The translations under genes and the position numbers were made by a program. A stretch of DNA of 64,000 nt, from positions 310,001-374,000 of the forward strand of contig BCIX01000006.1 of assembly GCA_001600095.1 (NCBI GenBank). The letters are read 5' to 3'. Source of the stretch: Bullera alba (taxonomy: Eukaryota > Basidiomycota > Tremellomycetes > Tremellales > Bulleraceae). The notes beneath the pieces are model-generated. The model had not been told where the DNA came from, did no database searches, and saw only the letters and a program-made list of their open reading frames with translations. Of the stretch, positions 22,349-35,000 are shown one piece after another. Each line of letters opens with the position of its first letter. Within the stretch, counting starts at the first letter, position 1.

Positions 22349-24413
22349 ATGTCCCAGCCAGCCGAACACGCGGAGCGAAAGCCAGAGGTCGAGCAGATTG
22401 AGCTCGCCCGCCATGACTCGAATCAGTCGATGAAGAAAGTCGACGAATTCATCCAGCTCAAGTCCGAGCAAGATGAACTCGGTATCCTCCAGACCGCCTG
22501 GCGATTCAGAAAGGTGAGCTCAAGTACGAGAAGCACTGCTGACATTGAGTGCGTTTTCACCTGTACCCTTCTCTGCCTGGCGGCCGCGGCAGACGGCTAT
22601 CAGATCAACCTCAACGGCGCGGTCATTGCCAACTCTGGTTTCGCCCGGCTCATGGGTACCACCGATGACAAGGGCAAGTATGTGATCAATGCGAATCACA
22701 ACGCGCTGTGGGGTGCCCTTCAATCTCTAGGCCAGATGATCGCCATGGTCGGCATGAACCCGATTTCTGACCGCATCGGCCGAAAGTGGACCCTGTACAC
22801 CCTCTGGATGGTACTGTGCTCTGTGAGTGGTTAGCAAGGCGAGGAGCTAACTTCCAGTCCCTCCTGCTCGAATCGTTTGTTCAAGACTGGAGGATGTGGG
22901 CGTGAGTGAACGCCTTCTTCGCATAGGTCCCGAGTCGCAGCTGACTCGGCGTAGAGTGGCAAAGCTCCTAGCTGGCCTCGGTGTCGGCGCTGTCCAGTCA
23001 ACCCTCCCGGTGTACATCTCAGAGTGGTCGCCCGTCAACATCCGTGGCGCGATGATTCTCGCCTATGGAATCTGGAACAACTTTGGCAACTTTATGGCCC
23101 CCGTCGTCCTATCCATCTCGGAAAAGCGTGACAAGTTCGATTACAAGACTCCGATCCTCACGCAGTGGGTGTTCCTCGGGCTCATGCTGCCAATCTTCCT
23201 CTATCTGCCAGAGACCCCAGGTGAGCCGAGTCCGCATCCTTTCCGAGAGGTTAGGTGACATTCATCAGCCTACTTTGCTGCCCGGGGCCAGCATGAACGG
23301 GGACTCAAATCGCTTCGACGGGTCAACGGCAAGGTCAAAGGCTACAACATTGAGAAAGAGTACGCCGTCATCGTCAACACCATTGAAGAGGAGCGAAAGT
23401 CGAAGGAGCTCCTCGGTCTCGAGGTGACGGGCTTCCGCGCCATCGCTCGGTCCTACGTGGCATGCTTCCAGGGTCCAAACCTGGTGAGTCGGATAGCTGG
23501 ACTTGACACTGCAATACTGAAGGCTAACCGACGGGCAGTTGCGAACATTTGGAGCGTCTCTACCGGCGGTATGTCAACAGACCAACGCTCTTTCGCTTCT
23601 CAACACCTACGGAGCTCGTGAGTGGCGGTCGATAGGACGGGGCTGAGATCGTAGTGTTCTTCAAACAAGCAGGGTACACCAACGCATTCACCGTCAAGGC
23701 CATCTTGAGTAAGTCACCCTCAGCTCCATTACAGTATACAGCTGACCCCGGACTAGCCTCTCTCAAGATCGTCGGCGTCCTCATCACCTTCATCGTGGCC
23801 GACCGCTTTGGCCGGCGGTTCATGGTTCTCATCTGCTCGTGGGCCGCGTGGTCAATGTTGATTGTCGTCGCCGCTTCGGGAGCACACACATCAAACCCAG
23901 CAATCGCCAAGCTGGCAGTGGCGGGCGCGTGTTTATGGGCAGTACCCAGCGGTGCTCGTGAGTTGACCCAGTATGTCCCTGCTGACATTCAGTCGGTGCA
24001 ATTGGTTGGACTTTCTGCGGCGAGGTGGCTTCTCAGAGACTCCGGGCGAGGACGTCTGGACTCGCAGCCGCGATCGCAGTCATCTTCGGCCTCACCTTCA
24101 ACACCTCGGTCCCGATCATGAGTGAGTCGCTCCCATACTCAAAATCAGTGTCCAGAGCTAACACCGTCTAGTCGACGTCAGAGGCGCGAATCTCGGCTTC
24201 AAAGCCGTCTGGATCTTTGTCGGTTTTGGCGGAGTAGCCAATGTCTTTGCCCTATTCTTCGCCCCAGAGCCCGCTCGTCGATCGCCTGCAGAGCTCGACG
24301 AGCTTTTCGAGAAGCGAATCCCGGCCTGGAGGATGAAGGGGTATGTGACTGATGTCGAGCTGAGCGCCAAGGCCGGGAGAGAGGCGCACGCGCGAGTGAT
24401 GGATTACGCCTGA
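22349..24413 (+). CDS. MFS sugar transporter (hexose/disaccharide permease family)
   Basis: A second 12-TM sugar symporter with about nine short introns, from MSQPAEHAERKPEVEQIELA to MDYA and a TGA at 24411. Visible marks: FTCTLLCLAAAADGYQINLNG (TM1 region), NPISDRIGRKWTLYTLW (the DRxGRR-type motif between TM2 and TM3), LLAGLGVGAVQSTLPVYISE with WSPVNIRG (TM4-5), FLYLPETP, VADRFGRRFMVL after TM8, and ALFFAPEPARRSPAELDELF at the C-terminal boundary. It resembles the first transporter only as a family member, so the two are not a recent duplication. Divergent from the GH106-like gene, it is the natural candidate to import that enzyme's substrate or product. Confidence 0.87.
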
Positions 24414-24741
24414 GCCCGTATACATGGTGACATTGAAGGCTCCGGAGAGCAGTCAGAAGTGCGTTCGCCCGGATCATTCGTGTATGATGGGGATATGGAA
24501 TTTGTAGGGTCGTCTTGGATGTAGGATATGCTATGCCGGTTGCAGGCGGAGCTCATGTAAGATGCTTAATGTGCTACGTCCTGAATCCCAATATCACTTT
24601 CTAGTTCCTGATCCGCCTGGTCAACCCACCGGCCCGTCCGGGCCACCAGGATGTGCAGTGTGTAGACGTTAGACACTGCCTTGCCATCGAAAGGCCAGTG
24701 TGTGCCACTCGGAGAATTGTATACAAGGCACCACCTACATC
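24414..24741. other. convergent spacer, no gene seen
   Basis: Holds the 3' UTR of the transporter and of the minus-strand paralogue A. No repeat or coding frame is supported. Confidence 0.4.
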
Positions 24742-25303
24742 CTATGCGATAGCTCCTCTCGCCAGCGCTCGCCTATGAGCCCAATAAATGCCAATGATCC
24801 GTTCAGCATGGGGATTGTTGTCGAGGAACCAGTCAAAGTCGTCCCACCACTGGAAAGATGAGCTCAAGTCTCGGGGTGTCAAAGCTCACAATCTCTTCGA
24901 GCAATCGTAGCCTCCTGTACGTTGCCTGACTGATCTCTTGGACTTCGAGATCCGGCTTCGGTGGACACATGCTCTCCCTCACGACGGTGACCATACCGTC
25001 GTGGTCCCATCGCCCATTCCTCCACACCGCGTCTCCGCTCGCGATGGCACCGAACCATGTGAGGCCGTCTGAGCGTCTATAAGCGATATAGTGGTACTCC
25101 CCTTCTTGGGGCAGGAGATTCGCAGTGAAAACCTGAGGATGATCAGTCTCAATCTCAAAGCTCGGATCGCTCGGAAGTCGGAACCCACGTGGCCGATCGT
25201 AGCAGGACCGGCGACTCCTTGCCTGAGCTCCCATTCTGGAAAGCGGTGGTGGTGGTGAGCTCGAGGTCAGCTTGAGTCGCGATGAGAACAAAATGGTGAG
25301 CAT
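24742..25303 (-). CDS. orphan-family protein, paralogue A
   Basis: The last exon is 24849-24742 and the exon before it runs up from 24890. An intron (24889-24850) joins LRLLEEI to WWDDFDWFLDNNPHAE and a TAG at 24742. The core reads YHYIAYRRSDGLTWFGAIAS, then MVTVVRESMCPPKPDLEV, then ATYRRLRLLEE. This aligns with paralogue B (26472-25981) over the whole core, with the same intron position before the Trp-Trp pair. The start is ambiguous: Met at 25303 (MLTILFSSRLKL) or 25234 (MGAQARSRR). The N-terminal 30-50 residues may not be coding as read. No catalytic motif, signal peptide or TM segment is visible and I do not recognise the family. The conserved Trp, Phe and PPKP residues suggest a small globular domain. 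Confidence 0.65.
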
Positions 25304-25980
25304 CGTGTGAGGACGCTGCGTCAGGCTCCTCGCTCCTCGCTCAACCCCCACGTCACAGAGCCATGTCCACGTCCTATCTACAACGTATGGCAAGTCCTGT
25401 TGACGTAATATTACGTTTTGCATAATGTTGAAACGTGTGGATGACGTCAGACCGAGCGTTTCGAATCTAATCTCTCGGATTCTCTCCCCTAGGTCAGAGA
25501 TACATATTGACGAAATCCAAACGAAATCGACGACTCCAGACGACTCCCTATAGCCCTCCTTCGTAGGTCCACCGAGTCCATACGGACAGTATCTCTCGGG
25601 AAAGGTGTGAATCAGACTGAGAGGCAAGGCGAGTTGAAAGGTGGGAAGATAAGTGACCTATTGCACAAGGTCAGCTCGAAGTGAACGGGGCTGCAGAAGG
25701 CGGGTCAAGTGAGCCATCTGGTTTAATAGATGCAAGTGCGGATACTGAGAAGCATACTTCGGATGTGAACGATCGACCCACATTTTATCGAGCCTCCAGA
25801 CTACGGCGATCAGAGATCTTTAGAAATCTCCGCCATCGTGCTCCGCATTCGATTCTAGCGTTCGCCATGGCCGACTTCAAGACCTGCAAGCCTGTTTGCC
25901 GCATTAAAGCCGTACTGGAGTTGAGAGTACCAGAAGATACAGTCAGCGTGGTAGCTCACACTCTGACAGCAGCTCACACA
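25304..25980. other. spacer between the two paralogues
   Basis: About 680 bp with no coding frame I can support. It should contain the promoter of paralogue A and the 3' end of paralogue B. It is somewhat AT-richer than its neighbours. Confidence 0.4.
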
Positions 25981-26472
25981 TCACACCCTCTCTTCGGCGA
26001 GTGTTGTTGCGTGAGCGAATGCGACCGCCTGATCGGGAAGCGCTCTGGGGTTGGCGCGCATATACGCGTCATGGTCGATCCACCACTACCAATCAGCGAT
26101 ACCCTTCTCCTGGCTGCACTCACGAGTATCTCGCAATTCCTCAGGCGGATGTACTCCTCCTCGCTGATCGACCACACCTCCTCGATTGGCTTTGGTGGCA
26201 TCATTTCCGCTCTCACCGCCGTCACCAGCTTTGTGTGGCACATGCCCCAGCCCTCAACATGATGGGCGTCGTAAGAAGCCAATGCCCCGAAGAAGACTAA
26301 TGGGTAGTCTGGCTGTGTGTAGCCCAGGTAGAGGTAACGTTTTGTTGGATCCAACCCCGCCGTCTCACTGTACCTCTGCACGCGATCAGTCGGAGATGCA
26401 AACATCGTGATATGCACTTGCCAGTCCTGCCTCGTGGGGCGCATAAAATATGTAGTTAAGGTCGACTGACAT
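25981..26472 (-). CDS. orphan-family protein, paralogue B (135 aa)
   Basis: Three exons give 135 aa: 26472-26422 (MSVDLNYIFYAPHEAGL), a middle exon starting RYSETAGLDPTKRYLYLGY, and 26085-25981. The first intron uses a GC donor (GCAAGT) and a GTGCAG acceptor. The second is GT-AG and lies directly before WWIDHDAYMRANPRALPD, the same place as in paralogue A. Conserved with A: aromatic Y-x-Y-x-x-Y, FGA(I/L)AS-x-DA, (L/M)VT-x-VR-x-x-M-x-PPKP-x-x-EV, Y-x-RLR-x-x-E, then WW-x-D. No known domain is recognised and no targeting signal is seen. Conservation of sequence and intron position argues that both copies are real genes. Confidence 0.7.
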
Positions 26473-26964
26473 CGTGTGCCTACTGTCAGATTTGATGGGG
26501 TATGCGACTTACACGAGATCAATCATCAATGTTTCGACTTGGGATCCCACAGCCAACTTGCAGAACCCCACAAATTCGATGCACCGTGTGAAATTCAAGT
26601 CACCTCCGCCCAACCTCCGCCTGGCAACCCAGTAACCAGCTTGACCAGCGTGACACCACTCAGCTGTTGCAACCGATACCAGTCACCAGATACTCTACGT
26701 TATGCATGGTCCACCAACCATACTCCAGCCAGCTCCCGACAAGATCTCGGCAGAACAGTAGGGAGAATCGTGAATGGTTACTGTCACTTGCTCACTGGTC
26801 AAGCTGACATCAGGCAACCCCATCAGTAGACGTTCTGATTCACTTCTGCATATAGATGCTGATGTTGGTACCCTGCGCAAGGATCTCGTGTTTCAGGTCG
26901 GCGCATAAGGATGCATTCGTCCAATAAGGATGCATTCGTCCGGTAGCGGGTGTGGTCTCATTCT
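26473..26964. other. spacer with a short direct duplication
   Basis: No gene is supported. ATAAGGATGCATTCGTCC occurs at 26905-26922 and again at 26924-26941, a 19-bp-period duplication about 25 bp from the stop of the oxidoreductase gene. Confidence 0.45.
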
Positions 26965-28663
26965 CTAGTTCCTAAGCCGTCTCGTCTTCTCGCTGGCGTG
27001 TCGAATTGCCCAGGTCATCTCATACGTCTTGACCGCTGTAAGATGTCTCAGCACCTAAGCAGTCACTGTCCCAGCGGCACTCACCATCGGCATAAGAGCT
27101 CAGGACGGGCAGCTCTGACTCTCCTTTACTGGCGAGATTGATAAACGTCGCCATCTCACTCAGGAAAGGGTCGTCGTCGTGAAAGGTGTGGACTTCCTCC
27201 GAGTCATTGCCCGGTCGTCGGACATATAGAGTAGGCCGGTTATCTGCCAAAGTCAGCCTAGCAAGATAGCCACGAGAATCTCACTCACACGGGTCAACGA
27301 GCTTGAGTTGGTATCCATCGGCAAACACGGCAAGCTCGGTGGAAAACTCTGTCCCCTGCAACGCAACTCCGTGTTCGAGATGTCCTACTGCGCCAGAGTC
27401 GTATTTCCACGTCGCAGAGGTGAATCGCGGGATCCGCTCGTCTTCAGGGATGACGCCCTCGTCGAATGGAATCTGAGCAGGTAGGTCAGGCCATGTCGGA
27501 GAGTCTAGGGTTTGACTCACCTTTGACAGCTGTCCTGGCTTCTCATACCATTCTACACTGTGCGCCATGACAGTCGACAGGTCGACCTCTCCACCAAAGT
27601 ATCGCGACAGATCGCAAAAGTGGGCTAGAGGGGGGTCAGATCCTGTCTGGCAAGTCAGAGTATCTACTCACTGGCCTGCTCTACGATCGGACCGCAGTCT
27701 ATCGACTTGTTCCACCAGGCGACCTTTGCGCTCTTCTCATACGCTAAACTCCAGCATCAGCCTGGGGTCGTTCGTTATTCCGGAGGTCGGTTGACTTACC
27801 CATGACGTATCTCGCGCTGGTCATCATCACCTCGAGGTTGTTCTCCTGGATGATCTGCTTCATCTTCTGCACCGCTGCCGAGTATCGCAGCATGTATCCC
27901 ACGCTGACCAGATTACTCTTCCTGCTCTCCAACACATCTCCGACCTTTTTCGCCTCGTCCACCGTCCCTGTCGACACTGGCTTTTCGACAAACAGCGCAG
28001 CCTTGCTGAACGCGGTTGTCAATTGAACTTCGGCATCTTTGCCAGAGGACGAATCGGTAGTTCCGCGGAAGGCGGGTGGTGAGCCAAGGATGACCAGGTC
28101 GGGAGTCACTGATTGCTCTTTGAGGAGTTTGACCGCGGTGGGGATATCGGGATAAATAGTGGTCGAGGCGTAAGCGGGTGCAGCGAACGTTTTCGCTTTT
28201 GAGGCAAGGACGGCTTGTGCCCTTGTTTCCGCGGGGTCCACCAATCCAATGACGTTGAGCCGGGGACCGAGGTGCAGTTCGAGCCGTTGAGAGTGGTTCC
28301 ACGGCTACCTTAAGTCAGTGCCCTCCTTCAATATAGTTCTCAGGACCGGACGTACCCCTTCGTCAGAGCCAAAGTTGACTGAAGAACACTCAGCACTCTC
28401 ACTTCCGAGCTGCACTCACTGTTACCCGCGCCAATGATCAAGACCTTGATCTCCGGTCCATCCTCCACTTCATATCGCGGTCGCGGCACCTCCGTGTCGA
28501 CACCAAGGCCCTCCACTGCTGGCCCGGCAGTCGCAGTTGCCAGTCTCCTCCTCGGCAGCGGCTGAGCTGGGAGTACAGCAGGTGTCCTAGCACACCTTGC
28601 GGTTGTGGGCAGACTTGGAGTAACCCTCCGCAGGGCGTTCAATCGGGGTAGCGAAACGCGCAT
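26965..28663 (-). CDS. GFO/IDH/MocA-family oxidoreductase with mitochondrial-like presequence
   Basis: NAD(P)-dependent dehydrogenase of the glucose-fructose oxidoreductase family, whose members act on sugars, inositols or sugar acids. About seven exons run from the ATG at 28663 to a TAG at 26965. Residues 1-45 (MRVSLPRLNALRRVTPSLPT...RRRLATATA) are Arg/Ser/Ala-rich without acid, like a matrix presequence. The Rossmann motif is VLIIGAGN followed by VNFGSDEG. LVDPAETRAQAVL, LVILGSPPAFRG, ALFVEKPVS (the family's EKP signature) and SVGYMLRYSAAVQKMK follow, then the C-terminal beta-sheet domain (FTSATWKYDSGAVGHLEHGV). The end is TYEMTWAIRHASEKTRRLRN. It closes the sugar block; a role in sugar-acid metabolism is an inference. 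Confidence 0.82.
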
Positions 28664-29002
28664 CTTGGTGGCCAGAGCAGTGAATTGAATGTTTCGAGGT
28701 GCTTTCCAACACCTGTTCTTCTGGCCAGGGAATCAATTTGAGCGAGCTCTACCATGCTGGAAGTTTGGACAACAATCTAATCTCGGTAAGAGGAGAGAAC
28801 CAAGCTCGGAAAGTGTGCTCCGTTGCGGAAGACAGACGACTCAAAGGCAGTTTCCGACATTCAGCCGATTTGCCGGCGAAGGTCATCACTCGACCGGGCA
28901 GCTCGATCTGACTCCGTCGTGGGCCGAGGTTCGCGGGTCTGCTCTGCCTATCACTCGTATACTCGTACATCGCGAGACTACGGACGCGGACGGTCCCGAC
29001 GC
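28664..29002. promoter_or_regulatory. promoter of the oxidoreductase and 3' region of UTP10
   Basis: About 340 bp between two genes in the same orientation. No gene is supported; open frames here lack protein-like composition. Confidence 0.4.
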
Positions 29003-32000
29003 TTACTCGAGATACTCCTGCAAACTGCCGGTAACCCCCTCGATCCTCTTCAGAACGCTCCTCGCCAATCGCTCCACGTCGCTATTCTCATCTTCCAGCA
29101 ATTCAGCCAAGAACTCGCTCACCGTCTCTGGGACGAATTGCACGAGTTCCTCAGTCTGACTCTCCCAAATCCCATCCAGGGCCCTCAGCGCCGATAGTCG
29201 CTCCTTTGCATCATCCGATCGCGTCAATAGGCAGATACTCGTATTGAGCTTTTTGAGCACTGCCTCTGATGTAGTCGATCCAGCCAGAGACGCCAGCGCG
29301 TGAGCAATAGGCGATTCCGAGGTCGAGGCGAGGTCGGTGAACAGGCTCAATTGGCCGATGAGTTCGGGAATGAGTTTGAGGTGTAGCGCATCGGTCCAAT
29401 AGGCTCCTTCGTCGACTTCGAACGATCTACCGAGCACCTTGAGTAGGAGGGTCCACAGGGGTAGATCGTCGATCTCGCCCGTAGCGTACGCGGGGAGCAG
29501 CTCTTCGATGTGGGGTAGAAGAACGCCAATGTACGGTGACAGGAGGTTCTGCGGGAGTCAGCGACTGGTCACTGAATCCGGTAGAGCACTCACCCTGAAC
29601 TTGACCAACAAGCCGTGCATGACGTGCAGCAGGACCGTCTTCCTCTCAACTAGCCTTGCGTCGTTTATGTCTGAAGAGTCAGCATCGTCCTCAATCGAGT
29701 CACTCACTCTTGCCCTCGGAGAGATCAATCACTGCCCAGTCGTACAGCCTGATGAACAAAGGTTTGAACGTGGCTTCGTTCAGCTTTGTCACCAATTCGA
29801 GGAATGATCCAATGGCAGAGCCCTCGATAGTGTTGACAATCTAAGTCTAGCATGAGATTCGATTCACGCATCTCGCCTCCGCGACTTACCTCTGCTTCGA
29901 CACCCTTCTGCTGCAGTCGGTGTCTGAGGTCGAACACGTCGAGAAAGAAGGCAAAGATCGACTTGACCATACTCGGCAACGACTGCCTATCGGCATTTCG
30001 GAGGACGAATCGGAGCAAGTCGAAGAATCCCGAGAGGGCAACTTGGCCCTCTGACTGAACACCCTTCCACAGTTCCATGACCACTGGGAACATTGTTTTT
30101 GTGGGGATCTTCTTCGCGACCACCGAGACGAGGGATTTAGAGACGTCGGCGTCTTTGGCCCTGTAGGTGAATGCGGAGCGGAGGATCGAGTTGAGCTGTT
30201 TCGATCCTAGGAAAGTGGGTACGGTCTCAACAAGCGCAGACTGCACGGCGAAGGCCTGTTTCGCCAGGGCAGAGGACGTGGCAGATGTGGTCATGGTGAG
30301 GGTACACTGGATGATCGATTGGACGAAAGGAATCATCCTCGAGACCAAGTGTCGACTGTGTCACTGTCAGAGCTATACTTGATCATTTAAGGGGAACACT
30401 CACATGACGACTTGCAATAGCGACATGATTGCAATTTGGTCCGATACAGCGGGGAGTTTGCCAACGACGTCGACGAGACCTGGGACGATGCCAGCGAGCG
30501 TGGTATCCTCGGAAGTCTGAGCCGTCGACGCGATGGCATACAAGGCTGACAGTGCCGGCGAGTTGAGGCTCGAGGTCGGGTGGACGAGCCCAGCTGCTTT
30601 CTTGATGATCTTTTGCACCACATCGGCATTTTGAGCCCTGACGTCGGGTTTGACCCGAGGTAGTCGCTCGACAAGGATGTTGAGGGCGACATCGAAATCC
30701 TGCATATCCGTCAGCATTGTGAACTCAAGCTACGGGCTCTGACTCACCCTCTCCGAGTTGTCCGAGAGCAAAAGGAGGACCATGTCGAGGAACTTTTTGG
30801 CCGAGAGGAGCTGCATCGAAGACGTCGTGACGGACTGCAAGGCGGCGGGTATGCCCGAGTCGGCAAGTGACGACGCGGGGATGGTGCCGCTGAGCGAGAG
30901 CAAGTGTCTGACAGTAGTCTCGGCAAACGTTTGGTCAATTGTCTGACCGAACAGACCGTCGGTGAGGTTGTTTGCAAGCGTGAGCAGTGCAACAATCTGC
31001 TTGATCGTCTTGTCGAGCGGTACCTCGTTGGTCCTGTATCGCCATCAGTGAGGCTTCTTGGCTAATCCTCTATACTTACAGGTGATTCAAGAAAGCCTCC
31101 TTGTCCTCTTTGGTGAGATCGTCGACTAGTCGGATGACCTCGAGAACGACCCTGAGCACGACCTCTGACTTGAGATCCGCTCCGTACGCATTCGACACAT
31201 TGAGCGCCAAGTCCATGGCTTGGGCAGAGGTAGAGCCAGCCCGACTCGACTTTGAGATACTCCTCTCGACGAGCAGCATCGCAGTTGGGGCCAAGAAGTC
31301 GTCCGGCCCGAGCGCCTTGACGAGATGGACGAAGAACGGCATGGTTCGATGTCGCGGCAGTCGGGATGCCATGTCGGTGAATATGCTGAGGAAGGTCTTG
31401 GATCCTGAACACGTCGCGTTAGCTAAACGGCGTTGCAGGTAGGTATGCTCACTCTTGAACAAATCCAGCGTCGAGTCGTCCGAATCTTGCAGGGATCGCG
31501 CCATGACAGGCACCAACCTCGAAACAGTCTTCTCCACCACGCCAAAGCTGTACGCATCGTCCCGCTGGAAGTCACTCGCGCCCATGAACGTGAAGATGGG
31601 CATGATGTTGTGCAGCACCGCCTGGGGGATGAGTCGAGCGAGCTCGGATGCGACTAATAGCGCTCTCTGCGATGTCCGGGGGTTTGTCGAGGCTAATGAT
31701 GCCAATCAGCTCTCGTCATCAACATTTGCCATGTATTGACTCACCTCGGATGACCTTGACAATGACTTCGATTCCCACACCGCCTCTGAGCTCGGCAGCA
31801 TCGTTGGTCCGCTCGAGCAATGCGAGGATGGCACCCAGGACTTCCTGCTCGACATAATCGATTCCCTCCTTGATACTCTGTCGCTTGTCCAGCAACGTCG
31901 AGAGGACCGACATGAGCGCAGCAAGGAGGTTGCCATCCGCAGGAACCTTTTTCCATTCGCGCGACTCGAGCAGAGTTGTGATTTCCTTGATGGCCTCTTC

Positions 32001-35000
32001 CGCATCGTCTGATTCGATTCTACAAACGCTCAGCGAGATTCACTAATGAGACTCACCCTTCGTTGCGTTGTCGCTTTCGATGGCTCGATAGCTCGAGCGG
32101 GTGGCTGATCGATGTCATGGTTTCGACAATGGTAGCTGGGTCGACGGGCAGACGACCAAGGGCGCTCTTGACAGCGAACATCTCGTCCTGATTCGCTTCA
32201 GCCGAGACGTGATCTGAGGTCTGCAGTGGACTCACGGTTGGAAGAGCCGAGAGCGATTTCAGGAGTGCTGCGATGTACTCTGACTTGAGGACCTGGTTGA
32301 GACCAGCGAACACTCCTCTTTCCATTCGGGCCAAAGTCTGCTGTCTCATCTCCACGGCGATATCTAAAAGTTTGGTTAAAACATGCCGGGAAGCAGACTG
32401 CGAAATACTCACTAGAGGTTGTCGTGCTAGACGTGATGGCCTGTACCAGTGCCCAAGCTGGACTCTCCATCTCGTTGAGCACAGAGACAGAAGACGGCTT
32501 GACACAACTCAACAGGAGGTGTATGTACGACACCTGGTCCTTTGCTGGTAAGGCCGCCAACCAGGCGCTCTCGTCACTGGCCTCATCGGCAAGCGGGGAC
32601 AGTAGCGGCAAGACCTCTCTCAACACAGTGGGATCGTTGATCGAGGTGTATACCGCCAGCAGGGAGCTTCTCGCGGCGTATGATCGCCATGCAACGACAT
32701 GAGAGAGCAGCGAAGTGATGATAGCCCGTCTGTGCCTGCACATCGTTAGCACCAATTCTGCATGATGATCAAGGAGCACTTACCCAGCATCCTTCTTTGC
32801 TTCACCGGTACTGGGTCCCAGTCGGGTTCTGTGCACAGCAGCGACTTGGGAAGCATCGATGACAACGTCCTCTGCGCTGGACGTGATGATCTGGAGGTAT
32901 CGCTGCAAATCCGAGTACTTGAGCAAATGTACCTCGTCTACGAATCGTCAGCTAGATCATGGATAACCAGAACAGCTGACATACCAGATCGTTCACCATA
33001 CACCGTGTCCAGGGCGTACACGTGTTCCGTGGCCTCTTTGACGGATTTGCCCACCAGGATGACGACCCTCGCGGCGGCTTCTCGGACAGCCTTGTGGTCG
33101 GACTTCAGGGCGATGAGCGTTGCGGGAACGATCAATTGAAAGTCGATACCCTTTACCGAGTTGACATCGGCATACGCCTGAATGAACGAAGCGGCGTGTT
33201 TGAGCGCGGCGACTTGGATCGAGGCCGTAGTTCCGGATACCCAGACCGAAGCGAGGAACAGAAGAGCATCTTCCCCGAGTTGCAGCAAAATCGCCCTCAG
33301 GAGGGATTGTGACAGCGAGGCAGGCAGGAGATCCCTATTGGACCATTTGTACAGTTTCACCGCAAAGGCCGGAAAGGCAGACTCTTTGGCGCCAATCGGG
33401 GTTTTAATGTCGGATAACCAGTTGACCTTGAGATCAGCCGGCGCTTGGACTTGTCCACAAGCCGCGAGCAGGGCGATGCTGGCGAGCTGGGTGGTTCGTT
33501 TGGCATCGGGTTTGGCCTTGATGGCCGAGAGCATCTTCTCGGACAGCGGGTTCTCCGCTTGTTCGACATCGTGAACCTTTTCGGCGCCGAGGAGGAGAGA
33601 TGCTTTCGCCAAGACCTTTGAGGCAAGGACGACTTGTTGCTCGCCAGTGGTCTGAGCGATCTTGTGTATCAACACGAGGTGGGCCAACAGTCGTGCGTTG
33701 GGTAGCGGAGATTGCAGATGGTCGATGAAGATCGAGTACAGTCGGGTCAACTGTCTGGCGGTACCCTGGATAGAAGCTACATTTGGAATCAGCAGCCACC
33801 CAATTGCACCTCTCGTTTGCACTCACTAGCGATGGTCTCTGCCAACTGGGTAGCAGGAGCGCTGAAGAGTTCAAAAGTCAAATTGCTGACGATACCGAGC
33901 TCCTTCATCGGACTGCTCTGCACAACGTTCCAAGCTTCGGACGATAGTGCTCGACCTGGTGTGGAGAGCAATACCGGGAAGATCAGTCGCTCAAACACCG
34001 ACACTACACCGCTGGAGCTTCCGCCCAACTTGGAAACGTAGTTGCAGGCGAAAGAGAGGTGCAGCTGAACGAGCTCGTCTTCCAGCGTGGCGGCGATGAA
34101 GGACGGGGAAATGGCGTCCAGAATGTCCTTGATATCGCACAACGAGCAGATGGTCTCCTGAGTCTCCGGTGAAGCGTACAGAGTCTGCAGCACAGCGACA
34201 TCTTGATCACTCAACCGAGCGAGAATCGCGCTCTTGGTCGTCTCGGTGTCTGCTTTCGATAGCTCTTGTCCCTCGAGGATGGGCGCAAAAACCGTTTTGA
34301 TGCCTTCGACTCGAGCACCAATGTCCGCGGCGTGAACGTTGAGCATGGCCGTCTCGCCGGTAGGCACGTTGACCAGTGTCGCGTCGACGTTTCCAACTTG
34401 AGCAGCGGCAGAATCGACAATCGAGGGGTATCGTTCGCGGAGCTTGGAGATGATGGTTCTACACGTCTCCTTGTAAGAAGCCTCAGGACCAGATCCGACG
34501 GTGAGAGCGGATGTGACCAGAATGGAAGCGAGATCGGGAGTGAGAGTAGCAGTGTCCACGATAGAGCCCAACGTCTTTCCGTGGATATCAGGCCTTGGGA
34601 GAGTCAGCATATCTCTTCACACCGAGACTTCACTGACCTCTGCATCAACGCGGGGAGGATCGCCTTGAAAGCCTCTTCAAACCCGTATCTCTGCATTGCA
34701 GCGATGAGGAGCGGTCCGAGGTCATCAACGGATCGTAGCTTGACAGCGGCATCGGCTCCAAGACCTTCAGTCCATCCTGGCCTATCGTTCAAGAGGACGA
34801 GCAGCGTAAGGATCCTCTGAGAAGCATCGGCTCCGGTGTCTGGCGTGGTGAGAGACGAGAGGACCGCTAGGAACGGCCCGTCGGCCAGTCGAACGCTTCT
34901 GGTGAGCAGGATCAAGGGAGGGTATACGGCAGCCTGGGGGTTCGACCCCGTTCAGCGCATTCCATCAACAAGCAAACCTTGCACTTACATTGACGTCGGC

